From JASLBX01 sp035762665 (GTDB lineage Bacteria > Actinomycetota > Actinomycetes > Jiangellales > Jiangellaceae): DNA of 64,000 bases. Position numbers and translations under genes: made by a program. The DNA is taken from contig DASTNZ010000057.1 in assembly GCA_035762665.1 (NCBI GenBank), forward strand, positions 1 to 64,000, in the 5' to 3' direction. Positions within the stretch are counted from its first letter, which is position 1; each line of letters opens with the position of its first letter. Under the pieces are notes generated by a model that searched no databases, was not told where the DNA came from, and saw nothing but the letters and a program-made list of their open reading frames with translations. Shown piece by piece: positions 24,403-32,535 of the stretch.

Positions 24403-25434
24403 ATGGCCACGATGGCCGATGCGGACCTGATCGTCGCCGGCGGGGGACCGGTGGGGCTGGCTGCTGCGATAGAAGCCCGGCTGGCCGGCCTCTCGGTGAT
24501 CGTGTGCGAGCCACGACCCGGCCCGATCGACAAGGCCTGCGGCGAAGGCTTGATGCCAGGTGCGCTGGCCTGTTTGGACCGGCTTGGGGCGGGGGTGGAC
24601 GGATTCCCGTTCGCCGGCATCCGGTATGTCGCCGGCAGTTCCGTCGCCGATCACCGGTTTCGCGCCGGGCCGGGACTGGGAGTGCGGCGGACATCCCTGC
24701 ACCATTCGCTCGCCGCCAGAGCACGAGAACTGGGGGTTGACGTCACCTCGGCCCGGGTAACGGAAGTCACCCAGGACGCCACCGGCGTCGTCGCGGCGAG
24801 CCTGCGCGCCCGGTGGCTGTTCGCCTGCGATGGCCTGCACTCTCGGATCCGCCAGGAGCTTGGGCTGGTTCGCTCGTCCCGAAGTCCACGCCGGTTCGGC
24901 CTGCGGCAGCACTACAGGGTCGAGCCATGGAGCGAGTTCGTCGAGGTTCACTGGACTCCTGCGGCAGAGGTCTACGTCACCCCCGTGGGCCGCGACCTGG
25001 TCGGTGTGGCCGTCCTGGGCGAGCAGAATCTCGACTACGCCGCCGTAGTCAAAACGACCGCTGCAGGGCAGCGGCTGGCGGACGCCGAACCGGTATCAGC
25101 CCTGCGCGGCGCCGGCCCGTTACGTCAGCAAGCAATGCAACGGGTGGCCGGGCGGATCCTGCTGGTGGGTGACGCCGCGGGATACGTCGACGCGCTCACC
25201 GGCGAGGGCATCCGGCTGGGCCTGGCACAGGCTCAAGCAGCCGTCACAGCGGTCGTAGTCGGCAACCCGGCCCGCTACGAGGCGGACTGGCAGCGCATCA
25301 CCCGCGACTACCGGTTGCTAACGGGCGCACTGGTCGCTGCGGGCCGCCGGCCCGCGCTTCGGAATGAGATCGTGCCGCTGGCGCGCCGCCTACCTCAGCT
25401 GTACGGCGCGATCATCGACCGGCTGGCCGGCTGA
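24403..25434 (+). CDS. FAD-dependent oxidoreductase/monooxygenase (SrsC-like)
   Basis: 343 residues. The Rossmann motif VAGGGPVGLAAAIEARLAG is at 10-28, CGEGLMPGAL follows as in geranylgeranyl-reductase-like flavoproteins, and the FAD motif GRILLVGDAAGYVDALTGEGI is at about 250. It belongs to the aromatic hydroxylase/GGR superfamily. In the srsABC system the flavoprotein hydroxylates the methylated resorcinol so that it oxidises to a quinone, the likely role here. ATG 24403 and ATG 24412 are both possible starts. The 106-base gap before it is larger than elsewhere in the operon. Confidence 0.85.
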   Translation: MATMADADLIVAGGGPVGLAAAIEARLAGLSVIVCEPRPGPIDKACGEGLMPGALACLDRLGAGVDGFPFAGIRYVAGSSVADHRFRAGPGLGVRRTSLHHSLAARARELGVDVTSARVTEVTQDATGVVAASLRARWLFACDGLHSRIRQELGLVRSSRSPRRFGLRQHYRVEPWSEFVEVHWTPAAEVYVTPVGRDLVGVAVLGEQNLDYAAVVKTTAAGQRLADAEPVSALRGAGPLRQQAMQRVAGRILLVGDAAGYVDALTGEGIRLGLAQAQAAVTAVVVGNPARYEADWQRITRDYRLLTGALVAAGRRPALRNEIVPLARRLPQLYGAIIDRLAG

Positions 25435-25461
25435 GTCAGCGGAGGAGCGTGCCGGAATAGT

Positions 25462-25492
25462 GACAATCCACGGCGGGACGGTGTGGATAGTC
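25462..25492. terminator. Imperfect hairpin between convergent genes
   Basis: GACAATCCAC (25462-25471) pairs with GTGGATAGTC (25483-25492) with one mismatch. It lies between the flavoprotein stop (25434) and the response regulator stop (25511) and can serve both strands. The left arm repeats that of the 15874 hairpin. Confidence 0.5.
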
Positions 25493-25510
25493 GTGAGATC
25501 GGCAGAGACA

Positions 25511-26191
25511 TCACTGCGATCCGGGTTGCACCAGACCGCTTTCGTAGGCGTACACCGCAGCTTGCACCCGGTCGCGGACGCCGAGCTTGGTCAAGACGTT
25601 GCCGACGTGAGTCTTGACCGTCGTCTCGGATACCACCAGCTCGGCGGCGATTTCGGCATTCGACAGCCCACGCGCCACCAGAATGAGGACCTCCCGCTCA
25701 CGCTCGGTGAGCAGTTCGAGCGCACCGGACTCCTCACGCTGGTCGGCGGGCGGTACGTGCTGGGCGAACATGTCGAGCAGCCGGCGCGTGACGCTCGGCG
25801 CCACGACGGCGTCCCCCCGGGCGACCGTCCGGATGGCGGCGACGAGATCGTCCGCCGGAGCGTCCTTGAGCAGGAATCCGCTCGCGCCGGCGCGCAGCGC
25901 TTCCACGATGTACTCATCGAGATCAAACGTGGTAAGTACCAGGACCCGCGGTGTGCTATCGCGGGCCGCTCCGGTGATGGCGCGGGTCGCCTGCACCCCG
26001 TCAAGGCGCGGCATCCGGATGTCCATCACGACGACGTCGGGCTGGAGCGCCCGCGTGTCTGCAACGGCGGCCTCGCCGTCGCTGCATTCTCCGACCACGG
26101 CGATGTCCGGTTCGCTGTCAAGGATCATCCGGAACCCCGCACGCAGCAGTGGCTGGTCGTCGACGAGCAGTACGCGGATCGGATTCTCCAT
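25511..26191 (-). CDS. NarL/FixJ-family response regulator
   Basis: 226 residues. The receiver domain has the acidic pair (VDDQ), the phospho-acceptor Asp in VVMDIRMPRLDG and Lys in GASGFLLKDAP. The C-terminal LuxR helix-turn-helix reads ELLTEREREVLILVARGLSNAEIAAELVVSETTVKTHVGNVL. It lies 8 bases downstream of its histidine kinase and forms a two-component system with it. The signal and targets cannot be seen. Confidence 0.94.
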   Translation of the reverse strand: MENPIRVLLVDDQPLLRAGFRMILDSEPDIAVVGECSDGEAAVADTRALQPDVVVMDIRMPRLDGVQATRAITGAARDSTPRVLVLTTFDLDEYIVEALRAGASGFLLKDAPADDLVAAIRTVARGDAVVAPSVTRRLLDMFAQHVPPADQREESGALELLTEREREVLILVARGLSNAEIAAELVVSETTVKTHVGNVLTKLGVRDRVQAAVYAYESGLVQPGSQ

Positions 26192-26199
26192 GGCAGCCC

Positions 26200-27399
26200 C
26201 TACGCCTCGTCCCGGAGCGGGATCCGCGCACGTACCTCGAAGCCCCCACCGGAGCGGTTGCCTGCCGACAGCTCGCCGCCGTACAGCGTGATGCGTTCAC
26301 GCATGCCGAGCAGGCCGTGACCCGGTGGCTCGTCCGGCAGCGCGGCCTGCCGTCCGGTACCACTGTCGGTCACGCGAACTTCCAGCTCGGCCGGAGCGTA
26401 GCGCACGACGACGGCGGCGTTGCTCGTACCGGCGTGTTTGAGCGTGTTGGTCAGCGCCTCCTGGACAATCCGGTATGCCGTCAGATCGATACCGAGGGGC
26501 AGAGGCTGCTGCTGCCCTTCGATGGCCACCTCCACATTCAGCCCCGCGCTGTCCAACTGCTCGACGAGTTCTGCCAGCTCGGCCAACCCTGGTTGGGGAG
26601 CGCGCTTTGGTATGGAGTCGCTTGCCGGTCCGCGTAGCACCCCGACGATGCGTCGCATTTCGGCGAGCGCTGAGCGGCCGGTGGCCTCGATGGCGGCGAG
26701 TGCCTCCTTACTGCGCTGCGGATCGCGGTCCAGCGTGCGGCGCGCACCAGCGGCCTGGACGGTCATCACGGAAACGTGGTGCGCCACCACGTCGTGCAGT
26801 TCGCGGGCGATCTGCCCGCGTTGTTCGGCCAGGGCGGCCCGAACCTCCGCCTCACGGGTGCGTTCGAGCTGGTCGGCCCGCTGTTCCTGCTGGCGCGCGT
26901 ACATTCGGGGGGCGCGCACGGACCGCCCAATCGCCCACGCGCCGAAGAACCCCAGAGTCACGAACGCCACTCCAACGGCACCGACGCCCTCCGCGTGGGG
27001 GTACCTGTCGGCGGCGGTGATCAGGTAGAGCGACGTGGTGCCGTACAGCGCCGCGAGACCGATCAGGCCGCGGGTGAAGGTCGTGTATGCCCCGAGGCTG
27101 TAGATGGCGATGAGCGCTACCACGGCGGCGGTGGGAACGGAATAGTCGCGGAAGAGGAACGGCAGGTTGAGCGCGGCCAGCACAAGCGCCACCGGCAACG
27201 GCGCGGCCCGGCGGAACGCCAGCGGGGCCGTCCAGCCCACAACCAGTAGTACACCGATCGCATCGGGTTCGGAGTAGTCGATGCCGTCGTCCGGCCGGTA
27301 GGTGAACAGCAGGACTAGACCCAGGATGAGCAGAACGACCGTGAGGGTGACATCGAAAACCCACGGGCGGGCCTGCAGGCGAAACCCCTGGTTGTGCAC
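26200..27399 (-). CDS. Sensor histidine kinase, HisKA_3 type
   Basis: 399 residues from GTG 27399. Four to five membrane helices cover about 15-160, then a linker, the HisKA_3 phospho-acceptor region IARELHDVVAHHVSVMTVQA (His in ELHD) and an HATPase domain with YRIVQEALTNTLKHAG, DSGTG and GHGLLGMRERI. There is no large extracellular sensor domain, so it may sense membrane state. It lies 38 bases after the RecB-like nuclease gene on the same strand and could be partly co-transcribed with it. Confidence 0.93.
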   Translation of the reverse strand: MHNQGFRLQARPWVFDVTLTVVLLILGLVLLFTYRPDDGIDYSEPDAIGVLLVVGWTAPLAFRRAAPLPVALVLAALNLPFLFRDYSVPTAAVVALIAIYSLGAYTTFTRGLIGLAALYGTTSLYLITAADRYPHAEGVGAVGVAFVTLGFFGAWAIGRSVRAPRMYARQQEQRADQLERTREAEVRAALAEQRGQIARELHDVVAHHVSVMTVQAAGARRTLDRDPQRSKEALAAIEATGRSALAEMRRIVGVLRGPASDSIPKRAPQPGLAELAELVEQLDSAGLNVEVAIEGQQQPLPLGIDLTAYRIVQEALTNTLKHAGTSNAAVVVRYAPAELEVRVTDSGTGRQAALPDEPPGHGLLGMRERITLYGGELSAGNRSGGGFEVRARIPLRDEA

Positions 27400-27437
27400 G
27401 AACCAAGGCTAGGCGGCGACCTGGCCGATCCGGCAGC

Positions 27438-28334
27438 CTACGCGTCGACCGGCGACATCCGAGGTGACGGCGCCTCGTCGGTGCCGTCGCCCGGGCCGGC
27501 GTTCTCGGGAAGTGGTGGCGGTGTGCCACCGTACGCCGGGCACAGCACCTTGTGGTCGCACCAGTCGCACATCCGGGTCGGATTCGGCCGCCAATCACCG
27601 GACTCGACGGCCCGCTCGATCGCCCGCCACAGGGCGGCGAGCTTGCGCTCAGTGGCCCGCAGGTCGGCCTCGTCCGGCTCATACCGCAGGACCTCGCCGC
27701 TGCCGAGATAGATCAGCTGCAGCAGCTTGGGCACCTGGCCGTGCAGCCGCCACAGGACGAGCGCATAGAACCGCATCTGGAACATCGCCCGCTGCTCGAA
27801 GCCCTCGCGGGGCGCGTTACCGGTCTTGTAGTCGACGACCCGAAGCGCTCCGGTGCCCGGCGCGCGGTCGAGCCGATCGACGTAACCTCGAAGGCACAAA
27901 CCGGAGTCAAGCGTGGTTTCGACGTACAACTCACGCTCGGCCGGCTCGAGGCGAGTCGGATCTTCGAGAGAAAAATACCGCCGGACGAGCCGTTCGGCGC
28001 TGGCCAGCCAGGCCTGCAACACCGTGCCGTCGGCATCATCTTCAAACAGCGACGCTACGTCGGGCTCGACGACGAGCAACTCCTCCCACTGCGGGTAGAG
28101 CAGGGCGACCGCTTGTTCCGGCGTGCGTTCGGCCGCGGGCAGGTCGAACAGGCGCTCCAAGACGGCATGCACGACGGTGCCGCGGGTCGCCTCGCGGCTC
28201 GGTCGCTCTGGCAGCCGGTCGATCGTCCGGAAGCGATAAAGGAGAGGACAGGTCATGAAATCCGAGGCGCGCGACGGCGAGAGGGTCAACCGGATGGCCG
28301 ACTCTTCGACGGGGATGCCCGCAACAGTCCTCAT
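27438..28334 (-). CDS. RecB-family PD-(D/E)XK exonuclease with Fe-S type cysteines
   Basis: 298 residues. The nuclease core shows TRGTVVHAVLERLF, the Asp in LRGYVDRLDR, VVDYKTGNAP and the C-terminal cysteine cluster CDWCDHKVLCPAY; with the single Cys in FMTCPLLYRF this gives the four-Cys pattern of AddB/Cas4-like Fe-S nucleases. No helicase domain. The Rv2119 orthologue is adjacent to trmI and mpa in M. tuberculosis as well. Its promoter matches the RecA-NDp DNA-damage class, supporting a repair role. Confidence 0.88.
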   Translation of the reverse strand: MRTVAGIPVEESAIRLTLSPSRASDFMTCPLLYRFRTIDRLPERPSREATRGTVVHAVLERLFDLPAAERTPEQAVALLYPQWEELLVVEPDVASLFEDDADGTVLQAWLASAERLVRRYFSLEDPTRLEPAERELYVETTLDSGLCLRGYVDRLDRAPGTGALRVVDYKTGNAPREGFEQRAMFQMRFYALVLWRLHGQVPKLLQLIYLGSGEVLRYEPDEADLRATERKLAALWRAIERAVESGDWRPNPTRMCDWCDHKVLCPAYGGTPPPLPENAGPGDGTDEAPSPRMSPVDA

Positions 28335-28342
28335 GCATCGCG

Positions 28343-28365
28343 ACTCTAGGGCACACCCCCGACAA
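28343..28365 (-). promoter_or_regulatory. RecA-NDp-type promoter of the RecB-like nuclease
   Basis: On the minus strand TTGTCGGGG (28365-28357), 8 bases, TAGAGT (28348-28343), then 8 bases to ATG 28334. Eight of nine fixed positions and the exact N8 spacing match TTGTCRGTG-N8-TAnnnT. Confidence 0.65.
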
Positions 28366-28380
28366 TCGCGGCTGGTGAAC

Positions 28381-28386
28381 TAGCCT
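28381..28386 (+). promoter_or_regulatory. -10 box of the site-2 protease gene
   Basis: TAGCCT followed by 6 bases and GTG 28393: predicted leaderless transcript. Confidence 0.55.
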
Positions 28387-28392
28387 GATCAG

Positions 28393-29511
28393 GTGAGTAA
28401 CGGACGGTCGCGCCAGATTCCCCGGCAACTCACGCTCGGCCGGGTGGCTGGCGTCCCGGTGCATGTGAGCCCGACCTGGTTCATCGTCGCCGCCGTTATC
28501 ACCGTGGGATTCGCGCCGGACGCTGAACAGAACCTGCCCGACCTCGGTCCCGGTGTCTATGCGGTGACCTTCGCGTTCGCGGTGTTCCTGTACGGATCGG
28601 TGTTACTGCACGAGATCAGCCACGCGTTGACCGCGCGGGCGTTCGGCCTGCCTGTCCGCGGGATTACGCTGCATTTCCTCGGCGGCCACACCGAAATCGA
28701 GCGCGATTCTCCGACGCCCGGTCGCGACATCCTTATCTCAGCGGCCGGGCCCGCGGTGTCCCTGGCCGTCAGCGGGTTGGCTTTCGTGGCGCACCGGCTG
28801 GTCGACCAGCCGATCGCGGAGTACATCTTGTTCGGGCTGTATTTCGCCAACCTCGTTGTCGGAGTCTTCAATCTGCTGCCTGCGTTGCCGTTGGATGGTG
28901 GGCACATCTTGCGCGCCGTTGTGTGGAAGGTGACCGGTAACGAGCACCGCGGCACCGTCGTCGCTGCCCGCGCCGGCCAGGTTCTTGCCGTCGCGGTCCT
29001 GGTGGCTCCATTCGCCCTGGCCAGGGGCCGTCCCAGCATGGTCGTGATCGTCTGGGCCGCGTTGATCGCGATGTTGCTGTGGTCAGGGGCGAGTCAGGCG
29101 CTGCTGGCCGGACGCCTGCGCCGGCGGTTGCCGAAGCTGGACGTGCGAACGCTGGCCCGGCGTGCGGCGCCCGTCGCCGCCGACACACCACTGGCCGAGG
29201 CGATCCGGCAGGCCCGCGAAGCCGGCGTGCGCTCACTCGTCGTAGTCGACTCGGCGAACCGGCCGACAGCACTGGTCAACGAGGCCGCCGTGATCGCCAC
29301 GCCAGAAGATCGGCGGCCGTGGATACCGGTCCACCAGGTGGCGCGATCGATCCAGCCCGGGATGATCCTGCCGGCTGATCTGGCCGGCGAGCAGCTGGTG
29401 GCCGCGATGAGGGCCACTCCCGCGTCGGAATATCTCGTGGTCGACAAAGTGGGCGCGGTATACGGCGTCCTTGCGACGTCTGACATCGATAACGCCCTGA
29501 GCACGTCCTGA
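28393..29511 (+). CDS. M50 site-2 protease-like membrane metalloprotease with CBS region
   Basis: 372 residues from GTG 28393. Zinc motif HEISH in SVLLHEISHALTARAFG; the third ligand lies in NLLPALPLDGGHILRA. Six hydrophobic helices fill residues 25-230, then a soluble C-terminal part with two CBS-like repeats (LAEAIRQAREAGVRSLVVVDS and YLVVDKVGAVYGVLATSDIDNAL). CBS domains often bind adenosyl ligands. It probably performs regulated intramembrane proteolysis; the substrate is unknown. The neighbours match the Rv2119-trmI-mpa region. Confidence 0.88.
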   Translation: MSNGRSRQIPRQLTLGRVAGVPVHVSPTWFIVAAVITVGFAPDAEQNLPDLGPGVYAVTFAFAVFLYGSVLLHEISHALTARAFGLPVRGITLHFLGGHTEIERDSPTPGRDILISAAGPAVSLAVSGLAFVAHRLVDQPIAEYILFGLYFANLVVGVFNLLPALPLDGGHILRAVVWKVTGNEHRGTVVAARAGQVLAVAVLVAPFALARGRPSMVVIVWAALIAMLLWSGASQALLAGRLRRRLPKLDVRTLARRAAPVAADTPLAEAIRQAREAGVRSLVVVDSANRPTALVNEAAVIATPEDRRPWIPVHQVARSIQPGMILPADLAGEQLVAAMRATPASEYLVVDKVGAVYGVLATSDIDNALSTS

Positions 29512-29526
29512 TCGGCCGCCCCGATC

Positions 29527-29532
29527 TACGCT
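29527..29532 (+). promoter_or_regulatory. -10 box of trmI
   Basis: TACGCT followed by 8 bases and GTG 29541; probably leaderless or with a one-base leader. Confidence 0.4.
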
Positions 29533-29540
29533 GGCGTGCC

Positions 29541-30401
29541 GTGACCACCGACCCGAGGAACCGCACCGGCCCGTTCCGTCCAGGTGACCAGGTCCAGTTG
29601 ACTGACCCCAAAGGGCGCCATCACACCATCACCCTGCAGCCGGGGAAGGCTTTCCATACCCATAAGGGATCGTTCTCCCACGACGCCTTGATCGGCCAGC
29701 CGGAGGGCACGATGATCACCTCCACGGGCGGGACGGCGTACCTGGCGCTCCGTCCCCTGCTCGCGGACTTCGTGCTGTCGATGCCGCGCGGAGCGGCGGT
29801 GATCTACCCGAAGGATGCCGGCCAGATCGTCGCTATGGCCGACGTCTTCCCCGGGGCTCGGGTGGTGGAGGCAGGCGTGGGGTCTGGCGCGCTGACCATG
29901 TCGCTGTTGCGGGCGGTGGGCGAGTACGGCCTGGTGCACTCGTACGAGCGGCGCGCCGAGTTCGCTGCGGTGGCGACCAAGAACGTGGAGCAGTTCTTCG
30001 GCGGGCCGCACCCGGCGTGGCGGCTGACGGTCGGGGACCTTGCCGAGGAGCTGGACGAACATGACGTCGACCGGGTCATCCTGGACATGCTTGCGCCGTG
30101 GGAGTGCATTGAGGCGGCAGGTTCGGCTCTGGTACCGGGGGGTGTGCTGTGCTGCTATGTGGCGACGACGACGCAGCTGGCCCGCACGGTGGAGGCGGTT
30201 CGCGAGCACGGCGGGTTCACTGAGCCGGTGTCATGGGAATCGATGGTCCGCACCTGGCACGTGGAGGGGCTCGCCGTCCGGCCCGACCATCGGATGATCG
30301 GCCACACCGGGTTCCTGATGACGTCCCGGCGGCTCGCCCCGGGTGTGACCGCGCCACCACGGCGCCGCCGGCCGGCGCCGGGCACGCAACAACCGGTCTA
30401 G
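29541..30401 (+). CDS. trmI: tRNA (adenine(58)-N(1))-methyltransferase
   Basis: 286 residues from GTG 29541. The N-terminal part RRGSFSHD-type motif reads HKGSFSHDALIGQPEG; the SAM-binding core is VVEAGVGSGALTMSLLRAVG, and DMLAPWE carries the catalytic-site motif. It methylates A58 in the T-loop of tRNAs. The Rv2118c orthologue is next to mpa in mycobacteria, as here. The C-terminal RRRRPAPG tail is basic and variable. Confidence 0.94.
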   Translation: MTTDPRNRTGPFRPGDQVQLTDPKGRHHTITLQPGKAFHTHKGSFSHDALIGQPEGTMITSTGGTAYLALRPLLADFVLSMPRGAAVIYPKDAGQIVAMADVFPGARVVEAGVGSGALTMSLLRAVGEYGLVHSYERRAEFAAVATKNVEQFFGGPHPAWRLTVGDLAEELDEHDVDRVILDMLAPWECIEAAGSALVPGGVLCCYVATTTQLARTVEAVREHGGFTEPVSWESMVRTWHVEGLAVRPDHRMIGHTGFLMTSRRLAPGVTAPPRRRRPAPGTQQPV

Positions 30402-30538
30402 GCGGCTGCTGATCGTTGTCGTTCGCGGCTTGGACAAGGCCCTGCCGAAACAAAGATCACTCGGGCGTGGCGGCCAGCGTGACGTGCGCCACGTGAGGTC
30501 GACGCCGCGAAGGGAGTGGCGCCGTCGGCTCCGGCAGG

Positions 30539-30544
30539 TAGGGT
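30539..30544 (+). promoter_or_regulatory. -10 box of mpa, shared block with pup
   Basis: TAGGGT within GGTAGGGTCATG, the same 12 bases as at the pup promoter. The GTG of a 10-codon mini-ORF (30551) follows after 6 bases. Confidence 0.55.
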
Positions 30545-30550
30545 CATGGC

Positions 30551-30583
30551 GTGGAGGCCTTTTCAGGCAGCTATGGGAGGTGA
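30551..30583 (+). CDS. Putative leaderless mini-ORF upstream of mpa
   Basis: GTG 30551 begins at the transcription start predicted from the TAGGGT box. It encodes MEAFSGSYGR and stops with TGA at 30581-30583, 6 bases before the mpa GTG. The mpa Shine-Dalgarno GGGAGG lies inside its last codons, so translation of the mini-ORF could modulate mpa initiation. No other evidence for expression. Confidence 0.35.
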   Translation: MEAFSGSYGR

Positions 30584-30589
30584 GGGATC

Positions 30590-32356
30590 GTGTCGACTCA
30601 CGATGGCGGCAACGAGCGTTCCCGGCGCGCGCCGGGGCCCGATGACCGTGACACGTCCGCGCAGGTGTCCTTCCTCGAGGAGGAGGTAGCCGCCCTGCGC
30701 CGCCGGCTGGCTGACAGCCCGCGCAGCACCCGCGTGCTGGAGGAGCGGCTTGCCGAAACGCAGGCACAGCTTGCCACCGTCACCGCCCAGAACGACCGGC
30801 TGGCCGCGACGCTTCGCGAGGCCCGCGACCAGATCGTCGCGCTCAAGGAGGAGATCGACCGGCTGGCCCAGCCGCCAGCGGGATTCGGCGTCTACCTCGC
30901 GACATACGAGGACGGCACGGTCGACGTGTTCACCGGCGGTCGCAAGTTACGCGTTGCCGTCAGCCCGGAGGTCGATCTCGAATCCCTCCAGGTGGGCCAG
31001 GAGGTCATGCTCAACGAGGCCCTCAACGTCGTGCGCGCCATGGAGTTCGAGCGGGTCGGCGAGGTCGTCATGCTCAAAGAACTCATGGACAACGAGCGGG
31101 CGCTGGTGATCGGGCACACCGACGAGGAGCGGGTCGTACGCATCGCGGAGCCGCTGCGGGGGTCGGTCATGCGCGCCGGCGATTCGTTGCTGCTCGAACC
31201 ACGTTCGGGCATCGTCTACGAGCGCATCCCGAAGATCGAGGTCGAGGAGCTGATCCTGGAAGAAGTTCCCGACATCGATTACTCCGACATCGGCGGACTG
31301 GCCCGGCAGATCGATCAGATCCGCGACGCCATCGAGCTGCCGTACCTCCACGCTGACCTGTTCCGCGAACATCATCTGCGCCCGCCGAAGGGTGTCCTGC
31401 TGTACGGCCCGCCTGGCTGCGGCAAGACGCTGATCGCCAAGGCGGTCGCGAACTCGCTGGCCAAGGAGGTCGCTCGCAAGACCGGTGGGGCCGAGAGCAA
31501 GTCCTACTTCCTCAACATCAAGGGCCCCGAGCTGCTGAACAAGTACGTCGGCGAGACCGAGCGGCACATCCGGCTGGTGTTCCAGCGGGCGCGGGAAAAG
31601 GCCAGCGAGGGCACGCCGGTCATCGTGTTCTTCGACGAGATGGATTCCCTCTTCCGCACCCGCGGGTCTGGTGTGTCGTCCGACGTCGAGAACACGATCG
31701 TCCCGCAGCTGCTGTCCGAGATCGACGGTGTGGAGTCGCTGGAGAACGTCATTGTCATCGGCGCGTCCAACCGCGAGGACATGATCGACCCAGCCATCCT
31801 GCGGCCGGGTCGCCTTGACGTCAAGATCAAGATCGAGCGCCCGGACGCCGAGTCGGCGCGCGACATCTTCTCCAAGTACCTCACCCGAGAGCTACCGCTC
31901 CATCCGGAAGATGTCGCCGAGCACGGCGGCGATCGCGATCGCACGGTGGCGGAGATGATCCAGCGGTCGGTTGAGCGCATGTACGCCGAGACCGAAGAGA
32001 ACCGGTTCCTGGAGGTCACCTACGCCAACGGCGACAAGGAGGTCCTGTACTTCCGCGACTTCAACTCGGGCGCGATGATCCAGAACATCGTCGACCGGGC
32101 GAAGAAGATGGCCATCAAGGACTTCCTCGAGACCGGCGCGAAGGGCCTGCGGGTCCAGCACCTGCTGACGGCATGCCTGGACGAGTTCAAGGAGAACGAG
32201 GACCTGCCCAACACCACCAACCCGGACGACTGGGCGCGGATCTCCGGAAAGAAGGGGGAGCGGATCGTGTTCATCCGCACCCTCATCTCCGGCAAGACCG
32301 GTTCGGAGGCCGGACGGTCGATCGACACGGTCGCCAACACCGGCCAATACCTGTGA
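30590..32356 (+). CDS. mpa: Proteasome-associated AAA ATPase Mpa/ARC
   Basis: 588 residues from GTG 30590 with GGGAGGTGAGG upstream. Coiled coil at about 25-93, which captures Pup; two OB-fold regions at about 97-235; AAA domain with Walker A GPPGCGKT (273-280), Walker B VIVFFDEMD (344-352), and arginine-finger region RPGRLD near 405-410. The C-terminus ends GQYL, the proteasome-docking tail. It unfolds pupylated proteins and feeds them to the 20S core. trmI precedes it; dop follows after a hairpin region. Confidence 0.97.
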   Translation: MSTHDGGNERSRRAPGPDDRDTSAQVSFLEEEVAALRRRLADSPRSTRVLEERLAETQAQLATVTAQNDRLAATLREARDQIVALKEEIDRLAQPPAGFGVYLATYEDGTVDVFTGGRKLRVAVSPEVDLESLQVGQEVMLNEALNVVRAMEFERVGEVVMLKELMDNERALVIGHTDEERVVRIAEPLRGSVMRAGDSLLLEPRSGIVYERIPKIEVEELILEEVPDIDYSDIGGLARQIDQIRDAIELPYLHADLFREHHLRPPKGVLLYGPPGCGKTLIAKAVANSLAKEVARKTGGAESKSYFLNIKGPELLNKYVGETERHIRLVFQRAREKASEGTPVIVFFDEMDSLFRTRGSGVSSDVENTIVPQLLSEIDGVESLENVIVIGASNREDMIDPAILRPGRLDVKIKIERPDAESARDIFSKYLTRELPLHPEDVAEHGGDRDRTVAEMIQRSVERMYAETEENRFLEVTYANGDKEVLYFRDFNSGAMIQNIVDRAKKMAIKDFLETGAKGLRVQHLLTACLDEFKENEDLPNTTNPDDWARISGKKGERIVFIRTLISGKTGSEAGRSIDTVANTGQYL

Positions 32357-32362
32357 CCTGCC

Positions 32363-32384
32363 GATCGATCACGTTCAGCAGGCG
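32363..32384. repeat. Single arm of the long-hairpin repeat seen at 53013
   Basis: The 22 bases match the left arm of the 53013-53100 hairpin at 20 positions (core GATCACGTTCRGCAGGCG). The opposite arm is absent or degenerate here apart from CGCCT at 32427. Confidence 0.6.
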
Positions 32385-32388
32385 CACG

Positions 32389-32424
32389 GGTGCCGTACCA
32401 GGCTTGTGCGGGTGGTACGGCGCC
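32389..32424 (+). terminator. Hairpin after mpa
   Basis: GGTGCCGTACCA (32389-32400) pairs with TGGTACGGCGCC (32413-32424), 12 bp with one G-T pair, across a 12-base loop, 33 bases after the mpa stop. Confidence 0.7.
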
Positions 32425-32501
32425 GACGCCTCTGTTGGGCCACCCACCCGCGGGTACGGCGAACCACTGGGCAGCCTGCCAGATTTGGGCGGCGGGTCTT
32501 C

Positions 32502-32529
32502 TTGTCCGCGCCCGCACTCCACGTAGTCT
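32502..32529 (+). promoter_or_regulatory. Promoter of dop, leaderless
   Basis: TTGTCC (32502-32507), 16 bases, TAGTCT (32524-32529), then 6 bases to ATG 32536. Confidence 0.6.
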
Positions 32530-32535
32530 CGTGAC

